64,000 nucleotides of DNA from UBA2336 sp964419145. GTDB taxonomy: Bacteria > Bacteroidota > Bacteroidia > Cytophagales > Cyclobacteriaceae. Every line of letters starts with the position of its first letter. Within the stretch, counting starts at the first letter, position 1. The translations under genes and the position numbers were made by a program. Where the stretch lies: assembly GCA_964419145.1 (NCBI GenBank), contig CAYQOM010000010.1:49892-113891 (forward strand), given 5' to 3'. This document shows, in pieces, positions 39,706 through 48,630 of the stretch. The notes beneath the pieces are model-generated. The model saw only the letters and a list, made by a program, of their open reading frames with translations, was not told where the DNA came from and ran no database searches.

Positions 39706-41601
39706 CTATTGCCGGATGTGTTTATCCCACCACCGTTGAAACACCATCAACCCCCAGATGCGGGCATGTACATCTCCCGGGTTGGAAGAAAACAATTTCC
39801 GCTTCAGCAAATCAATTTCCGGGTAGTGAAAGATGCCTTGCTCCTCAATTCGTTTTTTGGATAGGAGATCATCCATAATCATGGATTTCATTTCTTTCCG
39901 GAACCATTTGAGCAATGGAACCTCAAATCCTTTTTTGGGTCGCTTATAAAGTTGTGACGGCAGAAAGTCACGATAGGCATCCTGAAGAATGCGTTTGCGG
40001 ATAGAGGCGTTTATTTTGTAATCATCCGGCAGACTGAAAATAAAATTCACCACTTCAAAGTCGAGAAAGGGTGTGCGTACCTCCAGGCTGTTGGCCATGC
40101 TCATCAGGTCAACCTTGGTGAGCATGTCGTTTGGTAAAACCAGCGATGTATCGGTGAGTAAGATATCATTCAGTGTTTCCTTGTCGGGAATGGATTGAAG
40201 AATATTATTTCTTCTGGGGTAGAATTCACTCAGCCAGCGGTTAATGCGCAGGTCGGGGTGAAGCATATTCATGGCTTCATCTTTGGTGGCGAAGCTGGCC
40301 CATCGCCAATACCGATCTTTGCTGTCGAGCTTCATACCTTCAGCAAAGCGCGCCAGTTGCCGGGCCTTATTGGCAAAGGGATTGTTTCGTGATTTCGGCA
40401 TGGCTTTCCACAGCGGGTGCAGTGCATTTGCAAATTTTTCTTTCCAGCGCGGATGCAGTATGCGGTAATGTGCTGCGTGTTTGTTGTAGCCGCCCAGCAA
40501 TTCATCCGCACCATCACCCGAAAGGGCCACGGTGGCGTGCTTGCGGGTTTCTTTACTCAATATATATACGTTTATCGCTGAGGAGTCGGCAAAGGGTTCA
40601 TCGATGTAATCCAGTATGTGGTTGAGGTGTTCGTATAAATCGTTGTTGGTAAGTGAAAAAACGGTGTGCTCGGTTTGAAAGTGTTTGGCTACCAAACGTG
40701 CATAATGGGTTTCATCAAAAAACTTTTCGTCTTTAAAGCCAATCGAAAAGGTGTGCAGATCGGGTTTATGCTTTTTAGCCAGTCCGGTGATAACGGAAGA
40801 ATCAATGCCACCACTGAGAAAGCATCCCAACGGAACATCCGATACCAGCCTGCGTTGTACAGAGGCTTCCAACAGATTTTTAAATTTCTCTTTAGCTGAT
40901 TCGTAGCTGATGCGGAGATCGACCGAGTACGGAATTGTATAATAACTGTTAATTGATAATTGCCTATTGTTAATTGCCAGATAGTGTCCCGGAAGAAGTT
41001 TTTTAACGGATTTAAAAATGGTATCGGGTGCGGGAATATAATTGAGTTGCAGATACGTGTAGAGCGAATTGTAATCAATGGTTTTATCAATGCCGTATTG
41101 CGTTATCGATTTCATCTCCGAAGCAAAAATGAATTTGTCTTCATCGTGCAGGTAAAGCAGGGGTTTTACACCATACCGATCGCGCGCCAACAGAAAGGAT
41201 TGCTCCTGTTTGTCGTAAAAACAAAAGGCAAAAAATCCATTGAGTTTGTTTAATGCGTTTTCTTTTTCGCGGATGAGCAGGTGTAGCAAAACTTCTGTAT
41301 CTGAAGTTGATCGAAAGCTCACGCCCTGTGCTTCAAGTTGCGATCGCAGTTCCCTGAAATTGAAAATCTCTCCATTAAAAACAATCGCGTAACGTTGGGT
41401 TTCATCCCACATGGGCTGATGGGCGATGGCGCTGGTATCGATGATGGAAAGTCTGCGATGCCCTAACCCGACAAACTGATCGTGGTAGATATCCTGAAAA
41501 TCCGGACCGCGTTTAGCCAACGCCATGGTGGCATTGGTAAGATGAATCATGTTCATTTTGCCAACGAGGTTAAACGCAAAGATTCCGGTAATGCCGCACA
41601 T
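39706..41601 (-). CDS. asnB: asparagine synthase (glutamine-hydrolysing)
   Basis: 631 residues, full length. Cys2 of MCGITGIFAF is the N-terminal nucleophile of the glutaminase domain (about 1-210; GHRRLSIIDTS, NGEIFNFRELR). The synthetase domain (about 215-600) has the ATP-pyrophosphatase P-loop SGGIDSSV and SGDGADELLGGYNKH. Converts Asp to Asn using Gln and ATP. It could also amidate a cell-surface substrate, but no such cluster is near. Single gene between a hairpin and a MITE-like repeat. Confidence 0.93.
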   Translation of the reverse strand: MCGITGIFAFNLVGKMNMIHLTNATMALAKRGPDFQDIYHDQFVGLGHRRLSIIDTSAIAHQPMWDETQRYAIVFNGEIFNFRELRSQLEAQGVSFRSTSDTEVLLHLLIREKENALNKLNGFFAFCFYDKQEQSFLLARDRYGVKPLLYLHDEDKFIFASEMKSITQYGIDKTIDYNSLYTYLQLNYIPAPDTIFKSVKKLLPGHYLAINNRQLSINSYYTIPYSVDLRISYESAKEKFKNLLEASVQRRLVSDVPLGCFLSGGIDSSVITGLAKKHKPDLHTFSIGFKDEKFFDETHYARLVAKHFQTEHTVFSLTNNDLYEHLNHILDYIDEPFADSSAINVYILSKETRKHATVALSGDGADELLGGYNKHAAHYRILHPRWKEKFANALHPLWKAMPKSRNNPFANKARQLARFAEGMKLDSKDRYWRWASFATKDEAMNMLHPDLRINRWLSEFYPRRNNILQSIPDKETLNDILLTDTSLVLPNDMLTKVDLMSMANSLEVRTPFLDFEVVNFIFSLPDDYKINASIRKRILQDAYRDFLPSQLYKRPKKGFEVPLLKWFRKEMKSMIMDDLLSKKRIEEQGIFHYPEIDLLKRKLFSSNPGDVHARIWGLMVFQRWWDKHIRQ

Positions 41602-41638
41602 TTCTGGTTGAAATTTAAAACCTAATATATATGGATTT

Positions 41639-41820
41639 GTGAGTATCCGTAAAGAGTCCTAAACTAATTGGTTCACGTCATTGCGAGGGATCCCGATAAC
41701 TATCGGGAGACCGAAGCAATCTCATTTTTTAATTTGAAATTGGGATTGCTTCGCTACCGCCCGCCTACCGCAGGCAGGCTCGCAATGACGTTGTATTTAG
41801 GGCTTGAAGCGGATACTCAT
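41639..41820. repeat. MITE-like element, copy 2 (about 182 bp), inverted relative to copy 1
   Basis: Outer arms GAGTATCCG...TCCTAAA and TTTAGGG...CGGATACTC are good imperfect terminal inverted repeats. Inner arms CGTCATTGCGAG / CTCGCAATGACG (41676-41790). The same nested palindromes as copy 1 are present (TCCCGATAACTATCGGGA at 41691-41708). The opposite orientation makes the 37.8-41.6 kb segment a candidate for inversion. Confidence 0.85.
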
Positions 41821-41874
41821 ATTCGGATTTAAAGTTAGGAGAAGATTTTCAGTTGCAGCACGTTATTAGATAGA

Positions 41875-42447
41875 CTATCGATTAAGACGGATAAGTGCCG
41901 GTAACTTCATGCCCAGCATCATGCATACCCACGCCAGCAATACCACAAATTCCCAATACTGTCCGCCCACATTGACAAGTTTTCCTTGAACGCGAGGCAG
42001 GTAACTCATAAAGAAGATGAACCACACATAGTAGAGGTAAATGGTTTGGGCAATCTTATAGCGCCCGACTGTTATCTTTCCCGTTTGCACGTACTGTTTA
42101 ATGAACGGCATGGCGAAAATAAGCGCATAAGCCAGAAACCCGCCAGCTAAACGAATCGGAATAAGTTCGTTACCCGACAGGTAAACGTACGTTAAAAGCT
42201 CAGCGAGGTGTATGCCGTGTGCAACCGCGAAAATCAGAAAGGGTTTGGTTGATAAAATGCGTTCAAGCGTTGGCTCATGCTGTGGCAGCAAAATGAAAAT
42301 AATGCTGAAAATGAACAACGACACGCGACCCGAGTAGCGTGTTACAGCCTGGAGTCCTTCCAGCGACTGACCGTAGTCGTAAAAAGCAAAAGCAGCCACC
42401 AGGCATTCGAGAAAAATAACACTGATGACTGCTTTCGTAAATGTCAT
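41875..42447 (-). CDS. six-helix membrane protein, unknown (weakly MsrQ/ferric-reductase-like)
   Basis: 190 residues, six predicted membrane helices (about 5-25, 40-57, 70-92, 98-116, 130-150, 163-182). FAVAHGIHLAELLTYVY has two His spaced as in heme-binding membrane helices (AHxIH), and RYSGRVSLFIFSI precedes it, a pattern like MsrQ/YedZ-type or ferric-reductase-like domains, but the usual second His pair is not clear. 16 bp after the DUF1080 gene's start on the same strand side, possibly one unit with it. Function open. Confidence 0.55.
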   Translation of the reverse strand: MTFTKAVISVIFLECLVAAFAFYDYGQSLEGLQAVTRYSGRVSLFIFSIIFILLPQHEPTLERILSTKPFLIFAVAHGIHLAELLTYVYLSGNELIPIRLAGGFLAYALIFAMPFIKQYVQTGKITVGRYKIAQTIYLYYVWFIFFMSYLPRVQGKLVNVGGQYWEFVVLLAWVCMMLGMKLPALIRLNR

Positions 42448-42463
42448 GCGTGGGTTAAAAATT

Positions 42464-43207
42464 TTACAGGGTACGGATCATAATGTTACGGTACCAAACC
42501 TTATCGCCATGATCCTGTAAAGAGATGTGTCCTTTAGTTGATTTTCCAAAGTCGGGCATGTCTTTGAATTTGCTGCCGGCCACCATTGCATCCCATTCCG
42601 GTGTGTGCATGGTAAAGTTTACCACATTGGTGCCGTTCAGCCAGAATTCATAATTACCCTGGTTGGAGACAATGCGCACCTGATTCCATTCTCCGACAGG
42701 CTTTACCGTTTCGGTGGAGCAAGAAATAAGATCGTATAAATCACCAGCGCGATGCTTGATAATTTTTGCATCGGGGTGACAGTCGTTATCCAGTACCTGC
42801 ATCTCTGGGCCGGTTTGCCATACATATTGGTATTGTTCGTCTTCCACCACATTGAAGATAATGCCGCTGTTTCCGCATGAATCAATTTTCCACTCAAGCA
42901 TGAATTCGAAGTTTTCGTAGGCTTCATTGGTGATGATATCACCACCGCCATCGGTAACCGTGTTATCAAAGTGCAAGGCGTTATCATCTATTTTCCAGGC
43001 TGCACCAATCTGGTCGCTCTTGAAGTTTCGCCAACCCGATGTGGATTGTCCATCAAACAACAGCTTCCAGCCTTCGGCTTTTTGTTGTTCCGTCAGGGTG
43101 TTGTGTGCCATGGGTGTTTCTTCGGGTTTTGTTTCTTCTGTGGTTTGTTGTTTCGGTTGACAGGCAGCCAGCAAGCCAATAGATAGAATGATGAGTAATT
43201 GTTTCAT
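42464..43207 (-). CDS. DUF1080 (3-keto-disaccharide hydrolase) lipoprotein
   Basis: 247 residues. Lipobox Cys16 in LLAACQPKQ. The DUF1080 concanavalin-like beta-sandwich: WKLLFDGQSTSGWRNF, FEFMLEWKIDSCGNSGI, TGPEMQVLDN, WNQVRIVSNQGNYEFWLNG and the ending GHISLQDHGDKVWYRNI. This family includes 3-keto-glycoside hydrolases and lyases. It is 29 bp downstream of a paralogue in the same orientation, so both arose by tandem duplication or serve paired substrates. Periplasmic or surface. Confidence 0.88.
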   Translation of the reverse strand: MKQLLIILSIGLLAACQPKQQTTEETKPEETPMAHNTLTEQQKAEGWKLLFDGQSTSGWRNFKSDQIGAAWKIDDNALHFDNTVTDGGGDIITNEAYENFEFMLEWKIDSCGNSGIIFNVVEDEQYQYVWQTGPEMQVLDNDCHPDAKIIKHRAGDLYDLISCSTETVKPVGEWNQVRIVSNQGNYEFWLNGTNVVNFTMHTPEWDAMVAGSKFKDMPDFGKSTKGHISLQDHGDKVWYRNIMIRTL

Positions 43208-43236
43208 AGGTATAGCATGTTAAGTGAACAGGATTA

Positions 43237-43944
43237 TTATTCGTGAACGATGAGGGCGATGTTTCTGAACCACACTTCATTGCCGTGATCCTGCAACGCA
43301 ATGTGTCCTTTTTCAATGGTGCCATAAGCCGGGAAGCCTTTCCACTTGCTGGCATCTCTTCGGGCAATCCAATCGGGTGAATGAAGTTCATAGGCCACTA
43401 TACGGGCACCATTGAGCCAATGCTCCACATTATTTTCTTGCACAATAATTTTTCCTTCATTCCATTCACCAACCGGTTTCAGTATTTTGTTTTTGGGTAT
43501 GTGCATGGCGTAGTTGCCGGCTGTTTTATTTTCTTCAGCCAATGTTCCGGGATAGCCAACATCATCAATCAATTGATACTCCGGACCGGTAGCATAGGAC
43601 TGTTCAAAATCCTCGCTTACGCGAAACATTACTCCGCTATTGCTCTGTGGTGCAAGTTTAAACTCAAACGTGAGTTCGAAATTCCGGTACTGCGCTTCTG
43701 TAATCAGGTCGGAACGAAGGTTTTCTTCCGTATCTGAAAAGGGTTTACAATGCAAGGTTCCATCAACCACTTCCCACGAATTGTTCGGTAGGTTACGGAA
43801 AGATCGCCAGCCTGTTAAGGATTGGCCATCGAATAAACTGATTTGGTTTTCATCGTTTGTTGATACTTCTTTTTTATCTGCCTGACAGGCAAATAGCAGT
43901 GTAATTAAAATGGAGTAACCAACGAGAAGGAGTTCTTTTTTCAT
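43237..43944 (-). CDS. DUF1080 (3-keto-disaccharide hydrolase) lipoprotein, paralogue
   Basis: 235 residues, lipobox Cys20 in LLFACQADK. Same landmarks as its neighbour: SLFDGQSLTGWRSF, FELTFEFKLAPQSNSGVMFR, TGPEYQLIDD, VEHWLNGARIVAYE, GHIALQDHGNEVWFRNI. The sequences are clearly diverged although the fold markers coincide, so the duplication is old. First of the two in the transcription order. Confidence 0.88.
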   Translation of the reverse strand: MKKELLLVGYSILITLLFACQADKKEVSTNDENQISLFDGQSLTGWRSFRNLPNNSWEVVDGTLHCKPFSDTEENLRSDLITEAQYRNFELTFEFKLAPQSNSGVMFRVSEDFEQSYATGPEYQLIDDVGYPGTLAEENKTAGNYAMHIPKNKILKPVGEWNEGKIIVQENNVEHWLNGARIVAYELHSPDWIARRDASKWKGFPAYGTIEKGHIALQDHGNEVWFRNIALIVHE

Positions 43945-44063
43945 GCGTAATTCCGGCCTTTAATGCTCAAAATAAGGCAATCTGGGGTATTTTCTTACAT
44001 GATGGCTACCTTTTTTAGACTAACTGTTATATAGGGCGAAATTCTATTTTTAACGGAAACCAT

Positions 44064-44870
44064 ATGAAACGCTACACGCACGTATTTTTAGCTATCACAT
44101 TTTTGTTGCCGGTACTGGCAATGGGACAAGTTCACTTCGGTGCAACAACAGGTCTTAATGCCACCTTTGTGCTTGACAAGGGATTAAAGGAAGATCCGCG
44201 CTACAACTCAACGTATACCTACCAGTGGTCACCGGTTGGTTTTAATTTTGGTGTAGACATCGGTCGTAAATTCGGACTCCAGTTGGAATCTATTCTTTCC
44301 AATCAAGGTCAGATTTATGAGGTGATTGATGCAGCCAAGGAAGTTTCGGGTAAACGTAATATTGATCTTCAGTATTTGAATATCCCCATGTTGTTAAAGT
44401 TTATGAATGGTGGGGATGGCAAGGCGAGAACCAATTTTAACTTCGGTCCGCAATTAGGCTTACTGACAAAAGCAAAAGAGACCATCAATTTTGAAGCAGG
44501 TACGTATACCATTCCTAATGATGAGAATTTTGAATTGCCTCCCGGTGCTGTTATTAACCAAGATGGTACCTATACGCTTGAGCAATCCTTCTCTCAGGAG
44601 TTCACCAAAGCGAAAAATGATTTCCGCGATATGGAATTTCAAATCGCAATGGCGTTTGGTGTGGATATTGATTTGTCAAAACACTTGTATTTATCCACAC
44701 AGGTTCGTGCCAACTACAGCTTAACCGATATGCGCAATGGCGATGTAATTGATGCCATTAAAGCCGGAAATGCAGGTGATATTTTTGGATCGCGTGCCAA
44801 CCTGTTGGTAGGCATTCAGTTTGGTTTGCATTACAGTTTAGGCGTAACGCGCTCTTTCAAAGGAAAATAA
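44064..44870 (+). CDS. PorT-family outer membrane beta-barrel protein
   Basis: 268 residues. Signal peptide ends after LAMGQ. The mature part starts VHFGATTGLNATFVLDKGLK and runs through alternating barrel strands (GFNFGVDIGRKFGLQLESIL, DLQYLNIPMLLKFMNG, FQIAMAFGVDIDL), the pattern of OMP_b-brl_2 / PorT-type barrels. A strong terminator follows. Role unknown; some relatives serve type IX secretion, others do not, and nothing here points to either. Confidence 0.82.
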   Translation: MKRYTHVFLAITFLLPVLAMGQVHFGATTGLNATFVLDKGLKEDPRYNSTYTYQWSPVGFNFGVDIGRKFGLQLESILSNQGQIYEVIDAAKEVSGKRNIDLQYLNIPMLLKFMNGGDGKARTNFNFGPQLGLLTKAKETINFEAGTYTIPNDENFELPPGAVINQDGTYTLEQSFSQEFTKAKNDFRDMEFQIAMAFGVDIDLSKHLYLSTQVRANYSLTDMRNGDVIDAIKAGNAGDIFGSRANLLVGIQFGLHYSLGVTRSFKGK

Positions 44871-44895
44871 AAGATCCTTTTCGTTTACAGGTAAA

Positions 44896-44926
44896 GAAAA
44901 GCCTCGCATAGAGCGGGGCTTTTTTG
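44896..44926 (+). terminator. intrinsic terminator of the PorT-type gene
   Basis: AAAAGCCTCGC (44896-44906) pairs with GCGGGGCTTTT (44912-44922; one G-U pair), then a T-run. It begins 26 nt after the stop codon. Confidence 0.88.
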
Positions 44927-44946
44927 TTTTAAAATAATTCTAAAGT

Positions 44947-45098
44947 ATCTCTAAAAGCCAAATTACAAAAACCGCGGAGAACGCAAAGAAGGGCGCGGAG
45001 TACCGCAGAGAATGGAAAAATGTATATTTCTCTGCGTTCTTTGCGTGTATTTTCTCTGTGCTCTCTGCGGTAGAGTTTATTTTTAATTTTTTAGAGAT
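44947..45098. repeat. TTTGCG/CGCAAA interspersed element with 10-bp terminal inverted repeats
   Basis: ATCTCTAAAA (44947-44956) and TTTTAGAGAT (45089-45098) bracket an inner inverted repeat: ACCGCGGAGAACGCAAAGAA and ACCGCAGAGAA on the left, TTCTCTGCGTTCTTTGCG and CTCTGCGGT on the right. Most complete copy of this family in the window. Confidence 0.8.
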
Positions 45099-45106
45099 TC
45101 CCTTAA

Positions 45107-45571
45107 TTAGTTTTTGATGACCCTGTTATTCAAATTAAATCTTGTTTCCAAGAATGCGGTTTCTGCTTGTCTTATAAATTGGATATCAATTTTGTGCTTT
45201 TGAAAGGATACAGTTGTTGTGAGGGTTGAATCATTTATAGTTTTCCAAATCTTGTCACTATTTCCATTGTAATTCTTAATTACCGTATTAGCTGAAATAG
45301 TGTCAAAGCTATTTACATAGTGCCTTGATATTTTCGTGTTTAATTGCTCATTGTTATCCAGTAGATAAATTATTTCAACTCCATCCTCAGTTTTAGTCAA
45401 GGCCTGTTGATTGTTGTAAGAGGTGTCTTTAAAGTTTTCTTTTCTTAAAATATGAATTTCGTTGTACGATGGATGTTCTTTTGAATGGTTGAATAAATGA
45501 AATATTGGTTCTTGATCAGAAGTTGAGCACGATGCAGTTGCTAAAAGTATAAAGATGCAAACTCTTATCAT
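45107..45571 (-). CDS. small hypothetical lipoprotein
   Basis: 154 residues with lipobox Cys14 (LLATASCSTSD). The mature part is beta-rich and polar (EIHILRKENFKDTSYN, GVEIIYLLDNNEQLNT). AT-rich relative to neighbours, which may mean transfer. It is 1 bp after the FAD-linked oxidase gene's end, so possibly co-transcribed with it. No family recognised. Confidence 0.6.
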   Translation of the reverse strand: MIRVCIFILLATASCSTSDQEPIFHLFNHSKEHPSYNEIHILRKENFKDTSYNNQQALTKTEDGVEIIYLLDNNEQLNTKISRHYVNSFDTISANTVIKNYNGNSDKIWKTINDSTLTTTVSFQKHKIDIQFIRQAETAFLETRFNLNNRVIKN

Positions 45572-45572
45572 C

Positions 45573-46988
45573 TCAAAAAATCTTTCCCGGATTCAGAATG
45601 TTATGCGGATCGAACACCTTTTTAATGCCGCGCATCAGTTCCAGGTTGGTTTCCTTCATGGCAATGGGCATGTACGGTCGCTTGGCAATGCCGATGCCGT
45701 GTTCACCGGAAAGTGTTCCACCCAGGCTTACCGTCAGTTTAAAAATTTCACCGATGCCTTCCGGTATTTTCGTTTCCCAATCGTGATCGCTGATGTTTTC
45801 TTTCAGAATGTTTACGTGCAGGTTGCCATCACCCAAATGCCCAAAGCACACGGTATTGAATCCGTATTGTTTGCCGATCGCTTTTATTCCGGAAATAAGT
45901 TTCGGCAAATTACTGCGTGGTACCACCACATCATCCGATTTGGTGAGCGTATACCAGTTCACAGCAGGAGAAATATTCTTGCGCACTTTCCATAACTCTG
46001 CTTTCTGTGCAGCGCTTTCTGCAAACAGCACTTCACCCGATTGAAACTTCTCTACCACATTCATTACGCGCTCTGCATCGCGCATCAGCACTTCTTCATC
46101 GTTGCCATCCAGTTCACATAACAGGTACGCGTCCATATTCTCGGGCAATTGCGTGGTCACCGGACTGCCCAATACTTTATCGCAGTATGCAAATGTTTTG
46201 ATGCCGGCTTCACGTTCAAAAAATTCCATACCCGAAGGTTGAATGCCCGCTGTGAAAATGGCAGCTATGGCGCGGCATGCTTCTTCGTTGGTCACAAACG
46301 GAATAAGCATGAGCACATTCTTCTGCGGATACCCGCGAAGTTTGAAAACAATTTTAGTGATGATGCCCAATGTTCCCTCGCTACCGCACATGAGTTGCGT
46401 GAGGTTATACCCGGTGGAGTTCTTCAATACATTCGCGCCCGTCCAGATGATGTCACCGGTTGGCAACACCACTTCCAGGTTTAATACATAATCGCGGGTA
46501 ACGCCATACTTCACGGCTTTTGGTCCCCCTGAGTTTTGAGAAAGATTGCCACCCAGAAAACAAGACCCGCTGCTGGCCGGATCGGGCGGGTAGAACAATC
46601 CTTTTTCTTTTACTGCGTTTTGAAAAACTTCGGTTATCACGCCAGGCTCGACTGTAGCCTGAAGATTGAGTTCATCGATCTGAAGAATTTTGTTGAAGCG
46701 CTCCATCGACAGCACCACACCATGGTGAGTAGGCAGTGCCGCACCGGCCAAGCCGGTTCCTGCACCGCGCGGTGTTACAGGCACACGGTGTTCATGGCAA
46801 AGCTGCATAATACGACTGATTTCCTCCGGTGTTCCCGGCTTCAGTACAACAGCAGGCAGAAAATGATAGTCTTCTGTCTTGTCGTGGGCATAGTCGCTGC
46901 GCTTTTCTTCGTCCAGAATAGCGTTTTCCTTGCCGATTATGGCCTCAAATTCGCTTAGGATATCAACACTCACTTCAGGAAATGCCAT
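45573..46988 (-). CDS. FAD-linked oxidase, GlcD/D-lactate dehydrogenase type
   Basis: 471 residues from ATG 46988 (MAFPEVSVDILSEFE); a start 7 codons earlier is possible. The PCMH-type FAD-binding domain has PVTPRGAGTGLAGAALP, VEPGVITEVF and CFLGGNLSQNSGGPKAVKYG; the C-terminal cap has CFGHLGDGNLHVNIL and GGTLSGEHGIGIAK, with the His-Gly pattern of GlcD, D2HGDH and Dld proteins. Oxidises a 2-hydroxy acid such as glycolate or D-lactate. No GlcE/F partner or Fe-S subunit is adjacent, so D-lactate or D-2-hydroxyglutarate is more likely than glycolate (inference). Confidence 0.9.
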   Translation of the reverse strand: MAFPEVSVDILSEFEAIIGKENAILDEEKRSDYAHDKTEDYHFLPAVVLKPGTPEEISRIMQLCHEHRVPVTPRGAGTGLAGAALPTHHGVVLSMERFNKILQIDELNLQATVEPGVITEVFQNAVKEKGLFYPPDPASSGSCFLGGNLSQNSGGPKAVKYGVTRDYVLNLEVVLPTGDIIWTGANVLKNSTGYNLTQLMCGSEGTLGIITKIVFKLRGYPQKNVLMLIPFVTNEEACRAIAAIFTAGIQPSGMEFFEREAGIKTFAYCDKVLGSPVTTQLPENMDAYLLCELDGNDEEVLMRDAERVMNVVEKFQSGEVLFAESAAQKAELWKVRKNISPAVNWYTLTKSDDVVVPRSNLPKLISGIKAIGKQYGFNTVCFGHLGDGNLHVNILKENISDHDWETKIPEGIGEIFKLTVSLGGTLSGEHGIGIAKRPYMPIAMKETNLELMRGIKKVFDPHNILNPGKIF

Positions 46989-47031
46989 GGCTTTCGTATA
47001 TTTGATCACTGATTTTTTAAACGTTAGGAGG

Positions 47032-47529
47032 ATGCTATTTTTTTACCGCAAAGGTAAGCAACCTTTTCAGTTACTTTTTCTTCTGGCCGTTCTGTTTTTT
47101 GTCTCGTGCGCCTCTCATAAAAAGGCGCGTGTTCGCGAAGAGAAAGTCGACAAGGTTATACAAACCGCCCGTACCTTTACGGGAACGCCCTACCGCTATG
47201 GTGGTACAACACGTGCTGGTATGGATTGTTCAGCCCTTACCATTCATTCTTTTCGCACTCTGAACATGAATTTACCGCGCAGCGCTGAAGATCAAAGTAA
47301 AGTGGGTAAAGAGGTGAAATTAAAAGAGCTTCAACCCGGTGACCTGGTATTTTTTGCAACTGGAAAGAAGAGGCGAAAAATTACCCATGTCGGACTCGTT
47401 ACCGAGCGTAAGGGCAAGGACCACGTAAAATTTATTCATGCCTCGGTTAGCCTGGGTGTGGTAGAAGACAATATCTATTCAAATTATTACTACAAACGTT
47501 TCCGCTTTGCGAAACGAGTGATTGATTAA
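47032..47529 (+). CDS. NlpC/P60 (C40) peptidase lipoprotein
   Basis: 165 residues from ATG 47032, preceded directly by AGGAGG, which decides the start over an earlier ATG at 46930 that would overlap the FAD gene. Lipobox Cys in FFVSCASHKK. The C40 domain has catalytic Cys in AGMDCSALTIHSF and His in ITHVGLVTER, with a polar third residue in FIHASVSLG. Cuts peptidoglycan stem peptides (gamma-D-Glu-meso-Dap type) in the periplasm. Divergent from the FAD gene with a 43-bp gap between starts. Confidence 0.88.
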   Translation: MLFFYRKGKQPFQLLFLLAVLFFVSCASHKKARVREEKVDKVIQTARTFTGTPYRYGGTTRAGMDCSALTIHSFRTLNMNLPRSAEDQSKVGKEVKLKELQPGDLVFFATGKKRRKITHVGLVTERKGKDHVKFIHASVSLGVVEDNIYSNYYYKRFRFAKRVID

Positions 47530-47583
47530 AGGTATGCACTGGTGTAAAGTTTTATTAACTTACCCATCGGATATACCTGTACC

Positions 47584-48564
47584 ATGAGTCGATCAACACC
47601 ACACACCCGCAGAACCTTCATCAAACTCTCAGCACTCACAACCGGAGTTTTTTCCATTGGAAAATTTTCCGCTTTTGCTTCACCAAAAGTTGAAAAACCC
47701 GTTGTGGTTTCTACCTGGCGAAACCCCGATGCCAATACAGCTGCGTGGAAGGTGTTGCAGGCAAAGGGTTATGCATTGGATGCGGTGGAACAAGGCGCGC
47801 ATGTTCCCGAAGCCAATCCGAAGGATACTTCTGTGGGGTATGGTGGTTTGCCCGATCGTGAAGGAATGGTAACCCTGGATGCGAGCATCATGGATGAGAA
47901 AAGCAACTGTGGTTCAGTAGCCTTTGTGCAAGGCTATAAACATCCCATCTCCATTGCGCGGGCGGTGATGGAGAAAACGCCACATGTTATGTTGGTTGGA
48001 AAAGGTGCTGAACAGTTTGCGGTGGCACAAGGATTTAAGAAGGAGAATCTGCTGACGAAAGAATCAGAAAAGGCATGGAAGGAGTGGTTAAAAAAATCCG
48101 AGTATAAACCCTATCACAATCCTGGTCAACACGATACGATTGGCATATTGGCGCTTGATGAAAACGGAAAACTTTGTGGCGCCTGTACCACCAGTGGCAT
48201 GGCGTTTAAGATGCACGGTCGTGTAGGTGATTCACCGATTATCGGGGCGGGCTTGTATGTGGATGGTGAAGTGGGTGCCGCAACAGCTACCGGAGTAGGC
48301 GAGGAGATGATTCGCATTGTAGGCAGCCACACCATTGTTGAACTCATGCGACAAGGTCGCTCGCCACAGGAAGCTTGTGAAGAAGCCATTAAGCGATTAA
48401 TCAGTAAACGCGGAGAAGAAAAGGCAAAGGAATTGAGTGTGGCTTTTCTGGCGTTGAGTGTAACCGGTGAAGTAGGTGCATATTCTACCAACAATGTGTT
48501 TGAGTATACGCAAACCACGCAGCAGGAACAGGTGGTAATAAAATCAGGAAGCTATTTCAAATAG
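47584..48564 (+). CDS. glycosylasparaginase (N4-(beta-N-acetylglucosaminyl)-L-asparaginase), Tat-exported
   Basis: 326 residues. A twin-Arg signal TRRTFIKLSA begins the protein, so it is folded before export. The Ntn-hydrolase precursor is cut before Thr185 of GQHDTIGILA, and GRVGDSPIIGAGLYVDGEVG holds the substrate-binding Arg/Asp pair of the family. Hydrolyses the GlcNAc-Asn link of N-glycopeptides after proteolysis. It sits 55 bp after the NlpC gene and 66 bp before cutC, all on the plus strand. Confidence 0.92.
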   Translation: MSRSTPHTRRTFIKLSALTTGVFSIGKFSAFASPKVEKPVVVSTWRNPDANTAAWKVLQAKGYALDAVEQGAHVPEANPKDTSVGYGGLPDREGMVTLDASIMDEKSNCGSVAFVQGYKHPISIARAVMEKTPHVMLVGKGAEQFAVAQGFKKENLLTKESEKAWKEWLKKSEYKPYHNPGQHDTIGILALDENGKLCGACTTSGMAFKMHGRVGDSPIIGAGLYVDGEVGAATATGVGEEMIRIVGSHTIVELMRQGRSPQEACEEAIKRLISKRGEEKAKELSVAFLALSVTGEVGAYSTNNVFEYTQTTQQEQVVIKSGSYFK

Positions 48565-48630
48565 ACGATAGTCTATGGTCGATAGCATATCAGTTATTTT
48601 GAAAAGAAAAATCTACAGTCTTGATTACCA

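Noticed and set aside
46930..47031. 34-residue N-terminal extension of the NlpC/P60 lipoprotein
   Set aside because: Would hide the lipoprotein signal and overlap the FAD-oxidase gene start; AGGAGG sits directly before the later ATG.
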